This document shows, piece after piece, positions 51,006 to 59,075 of a DNA stretch of 64,000 bases (positions are counted from its first letter, which is position 1; every line of letters starts with the position of its first letter). The notes below the pieces were generated by a model, which worked only from the letters and a program-made list of their open reading frames with translations, was not told the DNA's origin and searched no databases. The position numbers were made by a program, and so were the translations under genes. This DNA is from Humibacillus xanthopallidus (GTDB lineage: Bacteria; Actinomycetota; Actinomycetes; Actinomycetales; Dermatophilaceae), in assembly GCF_006717145.1 (NCBI RefSeq), contig NZ_VFQF01000002.1, positions 434,001-498,000 on the forward strand, read 5' to 3'.

Positions 51006-51854
51006 TCACCGGAAGCGGGCCGCGAACTCGCCGGGCGTCAGGCCGGTCGCCTTGCGGAAGTCACGGGTGAAGTGGGCTTGGTCGGCGTAGCCGAGGTCGG
51101 CCGCGATGCCGGCCAGCCCAGCATCGGCGTCGCGCAGCCGGTCGGCCGCCTCCTGGAGCCGGCGTCGCCGGATGAGCCACTTCGGCCCGAGGCCGATGCG
51201 TTTGTGGAGCAGCCGCTGCAGCGTGCGCTCGCTGACGTCGAAGCGGTCGCATAGCTCGTCGACCCTCAACAGGTCGGGGGAGGTCTCGACGTCCTCGACG
51301 ATGGCGTTGACGAGCAGGCCCTCCTCGTCGACCGGCGGCAGCCGCCGCAGCTCGGCCTCGACGGTCGCACGGGCCTGGGCCTGAGCCGCCTCCGAGCCCG
51401 GGTCGGGTGACATGACCTCGCGCACGACCGCCGTGAGGGCCGCCCCGTCGATCGCCCTCGGGTCGAGGGTGGTCAGGTCGACGAACCGGTCGGTCATCCG
51501 GCGCACCGGAGCCCGCGTGAGCAGGTGACCCGCTGCTGGCTGGAACATCAGCCCCACCGCCCAGCCGTGACCCGAGAGGACCGTCTGCGACAGGCCCGAC
51601 ACGACGCCGTAGAACCTCGAGTAGGTGCCCGAGACGACGATGAGGCACACGGGGTACTGCAGGACCTTCTGCGGTGCGATCTCGCCGTCGGGCACGTCCC
51701 AGACGGGGATCCAGAAGCGGCGGGCGAGGGTCGCCAGGTCGGGCGACACCTCGGCACGGGCGATCGACCACGTGCGGTCGCTGGGGTCGACGAGGTGGGC
51801 GCGCTCGATGTCGTCGCGTGTCGACGCCTCCGGTGCGCCACTGCCCGTCGCCAT
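51006..51854 (-). CDS. AraC-family transcription regulator
   Basis: 282 residues. The C-terminal AraC HTH pair is DELCDRFDVSERTLQRLLHKRIGLGPKWLIRRRRLQEA and LAGIAADLGYADQAHFTRDFRKATGLTPGEFAARF. The N-terminal about 160 residues form a DUF6597-like sensing domain (PDGEIAPQKVLQYPVCLIVVSG, FYGVVSGLSQTVLSGHGWAVGLMFQPAAG). It probably controls the divergent mycothiol-type gene or a distant target. ATG is 7 bases after TACTTT, within GATACTTT. Confidence 0.92.
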   Translation of the reverse strand: MATGSGAPEASTRDDIERAHLVDPSDRTWSIARAEVSPDLATLARRFWIPVWDVPDGEIAPQKVLQYPVCLIVVSGTYSRFYGVVSGLSQTVLSGHGWAVGLMFQPAAGHLLTRAPVRRMTDRFVDLTTLDPRAIDGAALTAVVREVMSPDPGSEAAQAQARATVEAELRRLPPVDEEGLLVNAIVEDVETSPDLLRVDELCDRFDVSERTLQRLLHKRIGLGPKWLIRRRRLQEAADRLRDADAGLAGIAADLGYADQAHFTRDFRKATGLTPGEFAARFR

Positions 51855-51861
51855 GTGTCGG

Positions 51862-51867
51862 AAAGTA
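51862..51867 (-). promoter_or_regulatory. Leaderless-type -10 box for the AraC gene
   Basis: TACTTT, 7 bases, then ATG. Confidence 0.55.
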
Positions 51868-51956
51868 TCAAGACCCGCCGACGGTGCGCCTCCTACCGTC
51901 GGTCACTCCGAGGAACCGCATCCGCGGTGACCCGAAACGACCAGGAGTGACTGACC

Positions 51957-52532
51957 ATGACCGAACCGTCCACCACCGTGCTCCACGACTACTCGCGCCC
52001 CGCCGACCGGTTCGGCGCCGTCGTCGACCGCCTCGACGACGCCGACTGGGAGCGCGAGTCGCCCTGCGAGGGCTGGAGCGCTCGCGACGTGCTCCACCAC
52101 GTCGTCTCGACACAGCGTGACTTCCTCGCGCAGCACGGTTTCGATGCCGGGGTCGGCGCGGACGCCGAGGCCGACCCGCGTCGAGCGTGGCACGCCCACG
52201 ACGAGCGCCTCCGCGACCTGCTCGCCGACCCGGCCGTCGCCTCGCACGAGTACGACGGAGTCTTCGGCCGCACGACGGTCGGCGCCTCGATCGTGACGTT
52301 CTACGGCTTCGACCTCGTCGTGCACCGGTGGGACATCGCGGCCGCGGCGGGCCTCGACGAGCGGTTCGACGACGGCGAGCTCGACATGATCGAGTCCTCC
52401 GCCGACGGCTTCGGGGAGCACCTCTACGACGACGGCGTGTGCAAGCCCGCCGTGTCCTCGGCGGCAGACGCCGATCGCCAGGCGCGCATCCTCGCGCGGC
52501 TCGGTCGGCGCAGCACCGCCGACGTCGCCTGA
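51957..52532 (+). CDS. TIGR03086-type protein of the mycothiol maleylpyruvate isomerase/DinB fold
   Basis: 191 residues. The DinB-like four-helix N-terminus reads WERESPCEGWSARDVLHHVVSTQRDF, with the GWSxxDVxxHV metal-site motif, and the third metal His is in DLVVHRWDIAAAAG. Family members include mycothiol-dependent enzymes and many of unknown role. AGGAG stands 10 bases before the ATG, so this gene has a normal leader. It is divergent from the AraC gene, 102 bases apart. Confidence 0.9.
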   Translation: MTEPSTTVLHDYSRPADRFGAVVDRLDDADWERESPCEGWSARDVLHHVVSTQRDFLAQHGFDAGVGADAEADPRRAWHAHDERLRDLLADPAVASHEYDGVFGRTTVGASIVTFYGFDLVVHRWDIAAAAGLDERFDDGELDMIESSADGFGEHLYDDGVCKPAVSSAADADRQARILARLGRRSTADVA

Positions 52533-52536
52533 GGGA

Positions 52537-53226
52537 TCAGCGCGCCCAGAGGTACTCAACCTCGGGACGGCCCGCACCGGCATACCGCGACCGACGCACG
52601 ACAACCTTTGTCTCGCAGAGGTGTTCGGCGTAGCGACGTGCCGTGACACGGCTGACTCCCAACGTCTCTGCCAGCTCGCTCGCCGAGCGGCCGCCGTCGG
52701 CGTCGCGCAGCGCCCTCGAGACTCGCGCGAGCAGCTCCTCGCCCATGCCCTTGGGCAGGTGCGTCTCGCCCCCGCTGCGCGCCCCGGCGAAGACCTCGTC
52801 GACCTCCGCCTGCGTCGAGACCTCCTGCCCGTCGCCGTGCTGGTCGCGGTAGGCGCGGTAGGCGAGCAGCCGCTCGCGCAGCGTCGCGAAGACGAAGGGC
52901 TTGAGGACGTACTGCACGACGCCCAGCGACACCGCGGCGCGCACGACGTCGAGGTCACGCGCCGACGTCACGGCGATGACGTCAGCCCGGTGACCAGCCG
53001 CTCGCATGGCCCGCACGACGTCGAGGCCGTGGCGGTCGGGGAGGTTCATGTCGAGCAGCACGACGTCGATCTCCTTGTCCTGCAAGGCCTTCAGCGCCGC
53101 CTGTGACGTACCGACCGTCGCCACGGGCACGAAGCCGTCAACCCGACTGACGTATGCCGTGTGGGCCTCCGCCGCGATCGGCTCGTCCTCCACGACGAGC
53201 ACCCGCAGGCTGTCGGTGCCGGTCAC
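52537..53226 (-). CDS. Response regulator, CitB/DcuR type
   Basis: 229 residues. The receiver domain has the acidic pair in VLVVEDEPIAAEAH, phospho-acceptor Asp in VVLLDMNLPDRHG, and Lys in QYVLKPFVF. The DNA-binding part ends with GRSASELAETLGVSRVTARRYAEHLCETKVV, the HTH of the CitB/DcuR class. Its GTG overlaps the sensor-kinase stop (GTGA). It likely activates the divergent dctA transporter in response to dicarboxylates. Confidence 0.95.
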   Translation of the reverse strand: MTGTDSLRVLVVEDEPIAAEAHTAYVSRVDGFVPVATVGTSQAALKALQDKEIDVVLLDMNLPDRHGLDVVRAMRAAGHRADVIAVTSARDLDVVRAAVSLGVVQYVLKPFVFATLRERLLAYRAYRDQHGDGQEVSTQAEVDEVFAGARSGGETHLPKGMGEELLARVSRALRDADGGRSASELAETLGVSRVTARRYAEHLCETKVVVRRSRYAGAGRPEVEYLWAR

Positions 53227-54989
53227 GACGCCGCGCCCGTCGGCTGGGTCGGGGCGCTCGGCGCAGTCGGCGCACTCGGCTCGGTGTGTGCTCCGGCAAG
53301 GGAGGTATCCCCGCGGCCCGCGGCACCGGGCGCCGGCACCATCGGCACCATCGGCAGCCGCACGGTGAAGCAGGCGCCGGGTGGGCCCGAGACGGCGAGC
53401 CGGCCACCGAGCCGGTCGACGGTCTGGGCGACGAGGGCGAGCCCGATGCCCCGCCGACCCGCGCCACCCGCGGCCTTCGTCGACCACCCGCGGCGGAAGG
53501 CGTCCTCGACCGCGCCCGGGGGCAGACCGGGGCCGGTGTCGGAGACGTCGAGGACGGCATACCGCTGCGGTGGAGTGGTGCTCACGGCTGCTGAGCCGTC
53601 GGACCCCTGGCCGTCTGTCGATGGCTCCTCGACGCGGGCGTCGAAGGAGACCCGGCGGGCGCTCGGGTCCGCGACCTCGGCAACGGCGTCGAGGGCGTTG
53701 TCGATGAGGTTGCCGACGATGGTCACGACGTCGCGGGTCGGGGCGACGTCGGGGGGCCAGTGGGCGCCGGGGGCGATGTCGAAGGCGATGCCGCGCTCGT
53801 GGGCCTCGGCCGCCTTGCCGAGCAGCAGCGCGGTGAGGGCGGGCTCCTCGACGGAGCCCACGACGCGGTCGGTCAGCACCTGCGACACGGCGAGCTCCTC
53901 GGTCGCGAAGTCGAGGGCGCGGTCGGCGTGGCCGAGCTCGATGAGGCTGACGATGGTGTGCAGCCGGTTGGCCGACTCGTGGGCCTGCGACCGCAGGGCC
54001 TCGGCCAGGCCGCGCGCCGAGTCGAGCTCGCCGGTCAGCTCCTCGAGGTCCGTGCGGTCGCGTAGCGTCGCGACGTGGCCGAGCAGCCGGCCCTCCCACA
54101 TCGCCGGGCCGCGGTTGAGCACGAGCACCCGGGCCGCGGTGACGTGCAGCTCGTCCTCGTGTGCGTCGTCATCGGTGAGCGCCGCGGTCAGGGAGGGCGC
54201 GAGACCCAGCTCGCCGACCCGGCGGCCGACGGCATCGGCGGGCAGGTCGAGCAGGCGCTTCGCCTCGTCGTTGGACAGGCGGAGCCGGCCGTCGAGGTCG
54301 GTGATGAGCAGCCCCTCGGTGACGGCGTGGAGGACGGCGTCGTAGTACTCGTACATCTCGCGCAGCTGCTCCTCGCCGAGCCCGTGGGTCTGCCGGCGGA
54401 TGCGACGGGCGACGAGCGCGGTGCCGAGACCCGAGAGGAGGGCGGCGACGAGGCCGGCGAGCAGGATGCCCGGCAGCTGCGCCCGCACCTGCTCACCGAC
54501 GGCCGACTTGCGGATGCCGACGGAGACGAGCGCGACAACCCGGCCCCCGTCGGTGATCGGCTTGACGACGCGCAGCGACGGGCCGAGCGTGCCGGTGTAG
54601 TCCTCGACGACCGTGCCTCCGGCGAGGGCCTCCGCGGTGTGCCCGATGAACGTCTTGCCGATCTGGCTCGGGTCGGGGTGGGTGAAGCGGATCGCCTCGG
54701 GGCTCATGATGACGACGAAGTCGGTGCCGGACTCGACACGCACGCGCTCGGCATACGGCTGCAAGGTCGTCGTCGGCGAGGGCTGCTGGACCGCGGCGAT
54801 GACAGCCGGCGTCGCGGCGACGGTCTCGGCCACCGCGGTCGTGCGGGTGATGGCCTCGATGTCCCCGGCGCGCTGCGCCTGCACCCAGGCCCCCGCGAGG
54901 CCGGCGACGACGACGAGCACGGCGACGCCGACCTGGAGCACGAAGGTCTGGGTCGCGACGCTCCAGCGGGCCGGCGAGCGCGTGCTCAC
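53223..54989 (-). CDS. Sensor histidine kinase, CitA/DcuS type
   Basis: 588 residues. Two transmembrane helices (about 13-35 and about 172-193) enclose a periplasmic sCache-type sensor with VRVESGTDFVVIMSPEAIRFTHPDPSQIG, the DcuS/CitA signature. A cytoplasmic PAS domain follows (AVTEGLLITDLDGRLRLSNDEAKRLL). The phospho-acceptor His is in LRSQAHESANRLHTIVSLIELG, and the HATPase domain carries NLIDNALDAV and DTGPGLPPG. It senses extracellular C4-dicarboxylates or citrate; the dctA next door favours C4-dicarboxylates. An Ala/Pro/Thr-rich tail follows the ATPase. Confidence 0.95.
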   Translation of the reverse strand: MSTRSPARWSVATQTFVLQVGVAVLVVVAGLAGAWVQAQRAGDIEAITRTTAVAETVAATPAVIAAVQQPSPTTTLQPYAERVRVESGTDFVVIMSPEAIRFTHPDPSQIGKTFIGHTAEALAGGTVVEDYTGTLGPSLRVVKPITDGGRVVALVSVGIRKSAVGEQVRAQLPGILLAGLVAALLSGLGTALVARRIRRQTHGLGEEQLREMYEYYDAVLHAVTEGLLITDLDGRLRLSNDEAKRLLDLPADAVGRRVGELGLAPSLTAALTDDDAHEDELHVTAARVLVLNRGPAMWEGRLLGHVATLRDRTDLEELTGELDSARGLAEALRSQAHESANRLHTIVSLIELGHADRALDFATEELAVSQVLTDRVVGSVEEPALTALLLGKAAEAHERGIAFDIAPGAHWPPDVAPTRDVVTIVGNLIDNALDAVAEVADPSARRVSFDARVEEPSTDGQGSDGSAAVSTTPPQRYAVLDVSDTGPGLPPGAVEDAFRRGWSTKAAGGAGRRGIGLALVAQTVDRLGGRLAVSGPPGACFTVRLPMVPMVPAPGAAGRGDTSLAGAHTEPSAPTAPSAPTQPTGAAS

Positions 54990-55117
54990 GCTCGGGTCGC
55001 CGCCCTCGTCGAGAACTCAATGAACACAATCGTGACCCTAGTTCGTCGGGCCAGCACTCTCGTCCTATCAGCCCCGTCCGGTCAGTGAGTGCCCGGGCCC
55101 AGACCACGGAGGTCACC

Positions 55118-56533
55118 GTGAGTTCCACCGCCGACAGCGCCGTCGACGCCCAGCCGGGCCCGACTCCCAAGAAGGACCGCACGCACTATCTCTACGTCGC
55201 CGTCATCGTCGCGATGGTCGCCGGCATCCTCGTCGGGTGGCTCTTCCCCGAGTTCGGGAAGTCGCTCAAGCCGCTCGGCACAGGTTTCGTCAACCTCATC
55301 AAGATGATGATCACGCCGATCATCTTCTGCACCATCGTCCTCGGCATCGGCTCGGTCCGGAAGGCCGCCCAGGTCGGCAAGGTCGGCGGGCTCGCCCTCG
55401 CCTACTTCGTCACGATGTCGACGGTCGCCCTCGGCATCGGGCTCGTCGTCGGCAACCTCATCAAGCCGGGCGCCGGGCTCAACCTCACGCCCGAGATGGC
55501 GGCCGCGGGCTCCAAGGCCGCGACCGGCGAGGCCGAGACGACGGTCGACTTCCTCCTCGGGCTCATCCCCGACACGCTGGTGTCCGCCCTCACGGCCGGC
55601 TCCGTGCTCCAGGCGCTCTTCATCGCGCTGCTCGTCGGCTTCGCGCTGCAGAAGATGGGCAAGCAGGGCGAGCCGATCCTGCGCGGCATCAAGCACCTCG
55701 AGCGCCTCGTCTTCCGTCTCATGGCGATGATCATGTGGGCCGCCCCGATCGGCGCCTTCGGTGCGATGGCGGCCCTCGTCGGAGCCACCGGGCTCGGCTC
55801 GCTCAAGAGCCTCGGGCTGCTCATGGTCGCCTTCTACATCACCTGCGCGATCTTCGTCTTTGCCTTCCTCGGCACGATCCTCAAGCTCGTCACGGGCTTC
55901 AGCGTCTTCGCCCTGATGAAGTACCTCGCCCGCGAGTTCCTCCTCATCGTCTCGACGTCGTCGTCGGAGTCGGCGCTGCCGCGGCTCATCGCCAAGATGG
56001 AGCACCTCGGTGTCTCCCGCCCGGTCGTCGGCATCACCGTGCCGACCGGCTACTCGTTCAACCTCGACGGCACCGCGATCTACCTGACGATGGCGAGCCT
56101 CTTCATCGCCGAGGCCATGGACAAGCCCTTCACCATCGGGCAGCAGATCTCGCTGCTCGTCTTCATGATCATCGCCAGCAAGGGCGCGGCCGGGGTCAGC
56201 GGCGCCGGTCTCGCGACGCTCGCCGGTGGCCTGCAGTCGCACCGCCCCGACCTCGTGCCCGGCGTCGGCATCATCGTCGGCATCGACCGCCTCATGAGCG
56301 AGGCCCGCGCCCTGACGAACTTCGCCGGCAACGCCATCGCCACCGTGCTCATCGGCACCTGGGTCGGCGAGATCGACCGCGACAAGGCGGTCCGGGTCCT
56401 CGCCGGTGAGGACAAGTTCGACGAGGCGAGCATGCTCGACGAGGACGAGGTGGAGCCGTTCGCCGACGAAGCTGTCAGCGCGGCCCCGGCTCACGTCACT
56501 GAGCCGGTGCTCGTGGGCACGTCCCCTCGCTGA
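55118..56533 (+). CDS. dctA: C4-dicarboxylate/H+ or Na+ symporter (DctA, DAACS family)
   Basis: 471 residues. Family signatures: VNLIKMMITPIIFCTIVLGIGSV, the Ser-rich re-entrant loop FLLIVSTSSSESALPRLI, the GYSFNLDGTAIY motif and MIIASKGAAGVSGAGLATLAGGL. It imports succinate, fumarate or malate across the cytoplasmic membrane. GTG 55118 follows GGAGG by 6 bases; the longer frame from 55085 lacks such a site. The divergent sensor-regulator pair is its likely control. A clean terminator follows 44 bases after the stop. Confidence 0.95.
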   Translation: MSSTADSAVDAQPGPTPKKDRTHYLYVAVIVAMVAGILVGWLFPEFGKSLKPLGTGFVNLIKMMITPIIFCTIVLGIGSVRKAAQVGKVGGLALAYFVTMSTVALGIGLVVGNLIKPGAGLNLTPEMAAAGSKAATGEAETTVDFLLGLIPDTLVSALTAGSVLQALFIALLVGFALQKMGKQGEPILRGIKHLERLVFRLMAMIMWAAPIGAFGAMAALVGATGLGSLKSLGLLMVAFYITCAIFVFAFLGTILKLVTGFSVFALMKYLAREFLLIVSTSSSESALPRLIAKMEHLGVSRPVVGITVPTGYSFNLDGTAIYLTMASLFIAEAMDKPFTIGQQISLLVFMIIASKGAAGVSGAGLATLAGGLQSHRPDLVPGVGIIVGIDRLMSEARALTNFAGNAIATVLIGTWVGEIDRDKAVRVLAGEDKFDEASMLDEDEVEPFADEAVSAAPAHVTEPVLVGTSPR

Positions 56534-56556
56534 CCGTCAGGCGGGCTCGTTCCCGC

Positions 56557-56577
56557 CCATCCAAAGAGCAGTCGTCA
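56557..56577 (+). repeat. Worn copy of the 24-bp repeat element
   Basis: CATCCAAAGAGCAGTCGTC resembles the cluster A subtype (CAATCGAAAGAGCAGTTCGTC) with a deletion and changes. Confidence 0.4.
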
Positions 56578-56605
56578 GGGCCACGCGGTTGCCGCGTGGC
56601 CCTTT
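56578..56605 (+). terminator. Intrinsic terminator of dctA
   Basis: GGGCCACGCGG and CCGCGTGGCCC form a perfect 11-bp stem around TTG, followed by TTT. Confidence 0.85.
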
Positions 56606-56632
56606 CGGCCGCCCGCCACCTCCCCAGCCCGG

Positions 56633-56708
56633 CCAATCGAAAGAGCACTCCGTCGCCCTTGGAGGGGGTGGGCCGTCTGGGAGACGACGAAGTGCTCTTT
56701 TCGATTGG
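56633..56708. repeat. Hairpin unit 1 of cluster C
   Basis: Arms of about 24 bp with one mismatch; TTTT near the outer right arm resembles a terminator. Confidence 0.8.
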
Positions 56709-56751
56709 CCGGCGCGTCCGCGCGTCGCCCGTCGCTAGCGCTCATCCCCTT

Positions 56752-56829
56752 CAATCGAGAGAGCACTCCGGCGGCCTTGGACCGGAGGGTGGGCCGAATG
56801 GGAGACGACGAAGTGCTCTTTTCGATTGG
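56752..56829. repeat. Hairpin unit 2 of cluster C
   Basis: Even-type unit with the inner stretch TTGGACCGGAGGGTGGGCCG; arms partly mismatched at CGGCGG. Confidence 0.75.
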
Positions 56830-56878
56830 CGGGCGCGTGTGCGCGCCGGCGGTCTCAACCCGTCGCGCTGTTCCCCCG

Positions 56879-56953
56879 CAATCGAAAGAGCACTCCGTCG
56901 CCCTTGGAGGGGGTGGGCCCTATGGGAGACGACGAAGTGCTCTTTTCGATTGG
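56879..56953. repeat. Hairpin unit 3 of cluster C
   Basis: Odd-type unit, nearly identical to unit 1 except GGGCCCTATGGG in the loop. Confidence 0.8.
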
Positions 56954-56996
56954 CCGGCACGTCCGCGCGTCGCCCGTCGCTAGCGCTCATCCCCTT

Positions 56997-57073
56997 CAAT
57001 CGAGAGAGCACTCCGTCGCCGTTGGACCGGAGGGTGGGCCGTATGGGAGACGACGAAGTGCTCTTTCGATTGG
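56997..57073. repeat. Hairpin unit 4 of cluster C
   Basis: Even-type unit, close copy of unit 2 with a shortened T-run. Confidence 0.8.
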
Positions 57074-57122
57074 CGGGCGCGTGTGCGCGCCGGCGGTCTC
57101 AACCCGTCGCGCTGGTCCCCCG

Positions 57123-57196
57123 CAATCGAAAGAGCACTCCGTCGGCCTTGGAGGGGGTGGGCCCTATGGGAGACGACGAAATGCCCTCTCGACTGG
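57123..57196. repeat. Hairpin unit 5 of cluster C, decayed right arm
   Basis: Right arm reads ATGCCCTCTCGACTGG, with several changes from GTGCTCTTTTCGATTGG. Confidence 0.75.
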
Positions 57197-57239
57197 CGGG
57201 CGCGTGTGCGCGCCGCCCGTCGCTAGCGCTCATCCCCTT

Positions 57240-57296
57240 CAATCGAAAGAGCACTCCGTCGGCCTTGGAGGGCCGACGGAGTGCTCTTTCGATCGG
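57240..57296 (-). repeat. Hairpin unit 6 of cluster C, compact
   Basis: The loop is cut to about 7 bases and both arms pair over about 25 bp with one mismatch. It abuts the permease stop, so it is the best candidate terminator for the sugar operon. Confidence 0.8.
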
Positions 57297-57297
57297 T

Positions 57298-58146
57298 CTA
57301 CTTGGAGAAGCCCGCCGTCAGGCCGCTGAGGAGCTGGCGACGACCGACGACGTAGAGCGCCAGGATGGGCAGGACGCTCATCAGCACGGCCGCGAGGACG
57401 GCGGGGACGTTGATGCCGTACTGCCCCTGGAAGGTCCACAGCGCGAGCGGCAGCACCCGGAGGTCCGGGCTCTGCGTGAGCACGAGGGGCAGCAGGAAGC
57501 CGTTCCAGATGCCGAGGGCGTTGTAGATCGTCACCGTCACGAGCGCCGGGCGGGTGAGTGGGAGGGCGAGCCGCCAGAGCGTCTGCCACTCGCTGCACCC
57601 GTCGAGACGCATCGACTCGAAGAGCTCGTTGGGCACGTCGCGGATGAAGTTGCTGAGCACCAGGACCGAGAGCGGGATGGCGAAGGCGATCGAGGGGAGG
57701 ATCAGCGCCAGCAGGGTGTCGTAGAGGTGCAGCCTGATGATGATGAGATAGACGGGGATGATCGTCGCCTGCAGCGGGATCGCCAGCCCCATGAGGAAGA
57801 GGGAGTTGGAGGACCGGACGAACCGGTTCGGCCGACTCCTGATGATGGCAAACGCCGCCATGAACGACACGAGCACGGCAGGAACCACTGCGCCCACCGT
57901 GACGATGACGCTGTTGACGAAGTAGCGGACGATGCCGGAGTCGATGACCAGCCGGTACGCGTCCAGTGTGGGCTGTTCTGGTGGGGCGAACGGGTTCGTC
58001 ACGAAGTACTCGGACTGGCTCTTGATGCTCGTGATGACGATCCAGTAGATCGGCAGGATCACGATGAAGAGCCAGACCCAGCTCAGGGCTCCGCCGACCC
58101 AGTTGGGGTTGCGGATGCGCTTGGTCGGCGCCGCGGTGTCGGCCAT
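57298..58146 (-). CDS. Sugar ABC permease, MalG type (second sugar operon)
   Basis: 282 residues with six transmembrane segments and the ATPase-docking loop LFESMRLDGCSEWQTLWRLALPLTRPAL. It begins ADTAAPTKRIRNPNWVGGALSWVWL. It follows its MalF-type partner by 2 bases. As in the first locus, no ATPase gene is present. The longer open frame upstream is a shadow of the partner gene. Its stop abuts the last hairpin of cluster C. Confidence 0.95.
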   Translation of the reverse strand: MADTAAPTKRIRNPNWVGGALSWVWLFIVILPIYWIVITSIKSQSEYFVTNPFAPPEQPTLDAYRLVIDSGIVRYFVNSVIVTVGAVVPAVLVSFMAAFAIIRSRPNRFVRSSNSLFLMGLAIPLQATIIPVYLIIIRLHLYDTLLALILPSIAFAIPLSVLVLSNFIRDVPNELFESMRLDGCSEWQTLWRLALPLTRPALVTVTIYNALGIWNGFLLPLVLTQSPDLRVLPLALWTFQGQYGINVPAVLAAVLMSVLPILALYVVGRRQLLSGLTAGFSK

Positions 58147-58148
58147 CG

Positions 58149-59075
58149 TCACGCCCCCTCGAGCTGGCTGGATGTCTTGTCGCCACCGCCGAGCCGTCGG
58201 AACAGCAGGGCCAGACCGAGCCCGACGAGGACGAGGATGACGCCGATGGCACTGGCCTGACCCATGAGGTTGGCCTGGAAGCCGGTCTTGTACATGTCGA
58301 GCGCGAGGACCCGGGTGGCATCCCCCGGACCACCGGCCGTGAGGACGTAGATGAGGTCGAAGAACGTCAGCGAGCCGACGACCATGAGGGTCGATGACGT
58401 GATGATGGTGTTCTTCAGCTGCGGCAGGGTGATCGAGAAGAACTGCCGGATCCGGCCGGCTCCGTCGATCTGGGCCGCCTCGTACATCGAGGTCGGGATC
58501 TGGCGCACGGCGCCCTGGTAGATGAGCGAGTGGAACGGGATGTACTGCCAGGACACGACGAAGACGACGACGCCGAGGGCGAGCGTCGGCTCCCCGAGCC
58601 AGTCCTGGGAGAGGAACGGCAGCCCGAGACCGGTACCGAGGCCGAAGTTGGGGTCGAGCAGGGCCTTGAAGGTGATGGCGATCGCCGCCGAGCTGAGCAG
58701 CAGCGGGATGAAGTAGAGCACCGCGAGGAACGCCCGGTACTTCTGGGCGCCCGCAAGGAACACGCCGAGCAGGATGCTCATGGGTGTCTGGAAAAGCCAG
58801 GAGAGGACAGCGACCTGGAACGTGACCCACATGGCGTGCGGCAGGCCGGGGTTGCTGAGCGTGGCCTTCCAGCTGGTGAGGCCGGAGGGGATGACCTGGC
58901 CGATGCCGTCCCACGTGGTGAAGCTCAGCAGGAGGACGCCGATGAGCGGGATGACGCCGAAGGCGATGAAGAACACCAGCGCCGGGACTGCCAGCCACCC
59001 GAGCGATCGGCCATGGATGTTCGTGGCGGTTCCGGACGAGGCGGGCTTGACGGTCCCGACGCTGGCGATGGTCAC
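58149..59075 (-). CDS. Sugar ABC permease, MalF type (second sugar operon)
   Basis: 308 residues, six transmembrane segments starting LGWLAVPALVFFIAFGVIPLIGVLLLSF (first), and the docking loop MYEAAQIDGAGRIRQFFSITLPQLKNT. The GTG start overlaps the binding-protein stop (GTGA), so all three subunits are translated together. This differs from the first locus, where a hairpin separates the binding-protein and permease genes. Confidence 0.95.
   Translation of the reverse strand: MTIASVGTVKPASSGTATNIHGRSLGWLAVPALVFFIAFGVIPLIGVLLLSFTTWDGIGQVIPSGLTSWKATLSNPGLPHAMWVTFQVAVLSWLFQTPMSILLGVFLAGAQKYRAFLAVLYFIPLLLSSAAIAITFKALLDPNFGLGTGLGLPFLSQDWLGEPTLALGVVVFVVSWQYIPFHSLIYQGAVRQIPTSMYEAAQIDGAGRIRQFFSITLPQLKNTIITSSTLMVVGSLTFFDLIYVLTAGGPGDATRVLALDMYKTGFQANLMGQASAIGVILVLVGLGLALLFRRLGGGDKTSSQLEGA

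Larger units (their letters stand above)
56633..57296. repeat. Repeat cluster C: six hairpins in a 245-bp higher-order tandem array
   Basis: Six units start with CAATCGAAAGAGCACTCCGT and end with its inverse, about 75-78 bases each (the last 57). Unit starts are 56634, 56752, 56879, 56997, 57123 and 57240, with alternating distances of 118 and 127 and then 118, 126, 117. Two spacer types alternate: one ending GTCGCTAGCGCTCATCCCCT, the other with GCGCGCCGGCGGTCTCAACC. So the true period is about 245 bp, each holding two hairpins and two spacers; the last spacer is a hybrid of both. Inner parts of odd and even units also differ. The array fills the space between two convergent genes, and the last hairpin ends one base before the permease stop. 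Confidence 0.92.

Noticed and set aside
47422-57296. Clusters B and C as CRISPR arrays
   Set aside because: Spacers are only about 17 bases in B, and in C they recur instead of being unique; there are no cas genes.
56596-58260. Long plus-strand open frame through cluster C with repeated peptide motifs
   Set aside because: It arises from the DNA repeats (no stops in GC-rich hairpins), runs antisense into the permease gene and has no start signal. The reverse strand is equally open.
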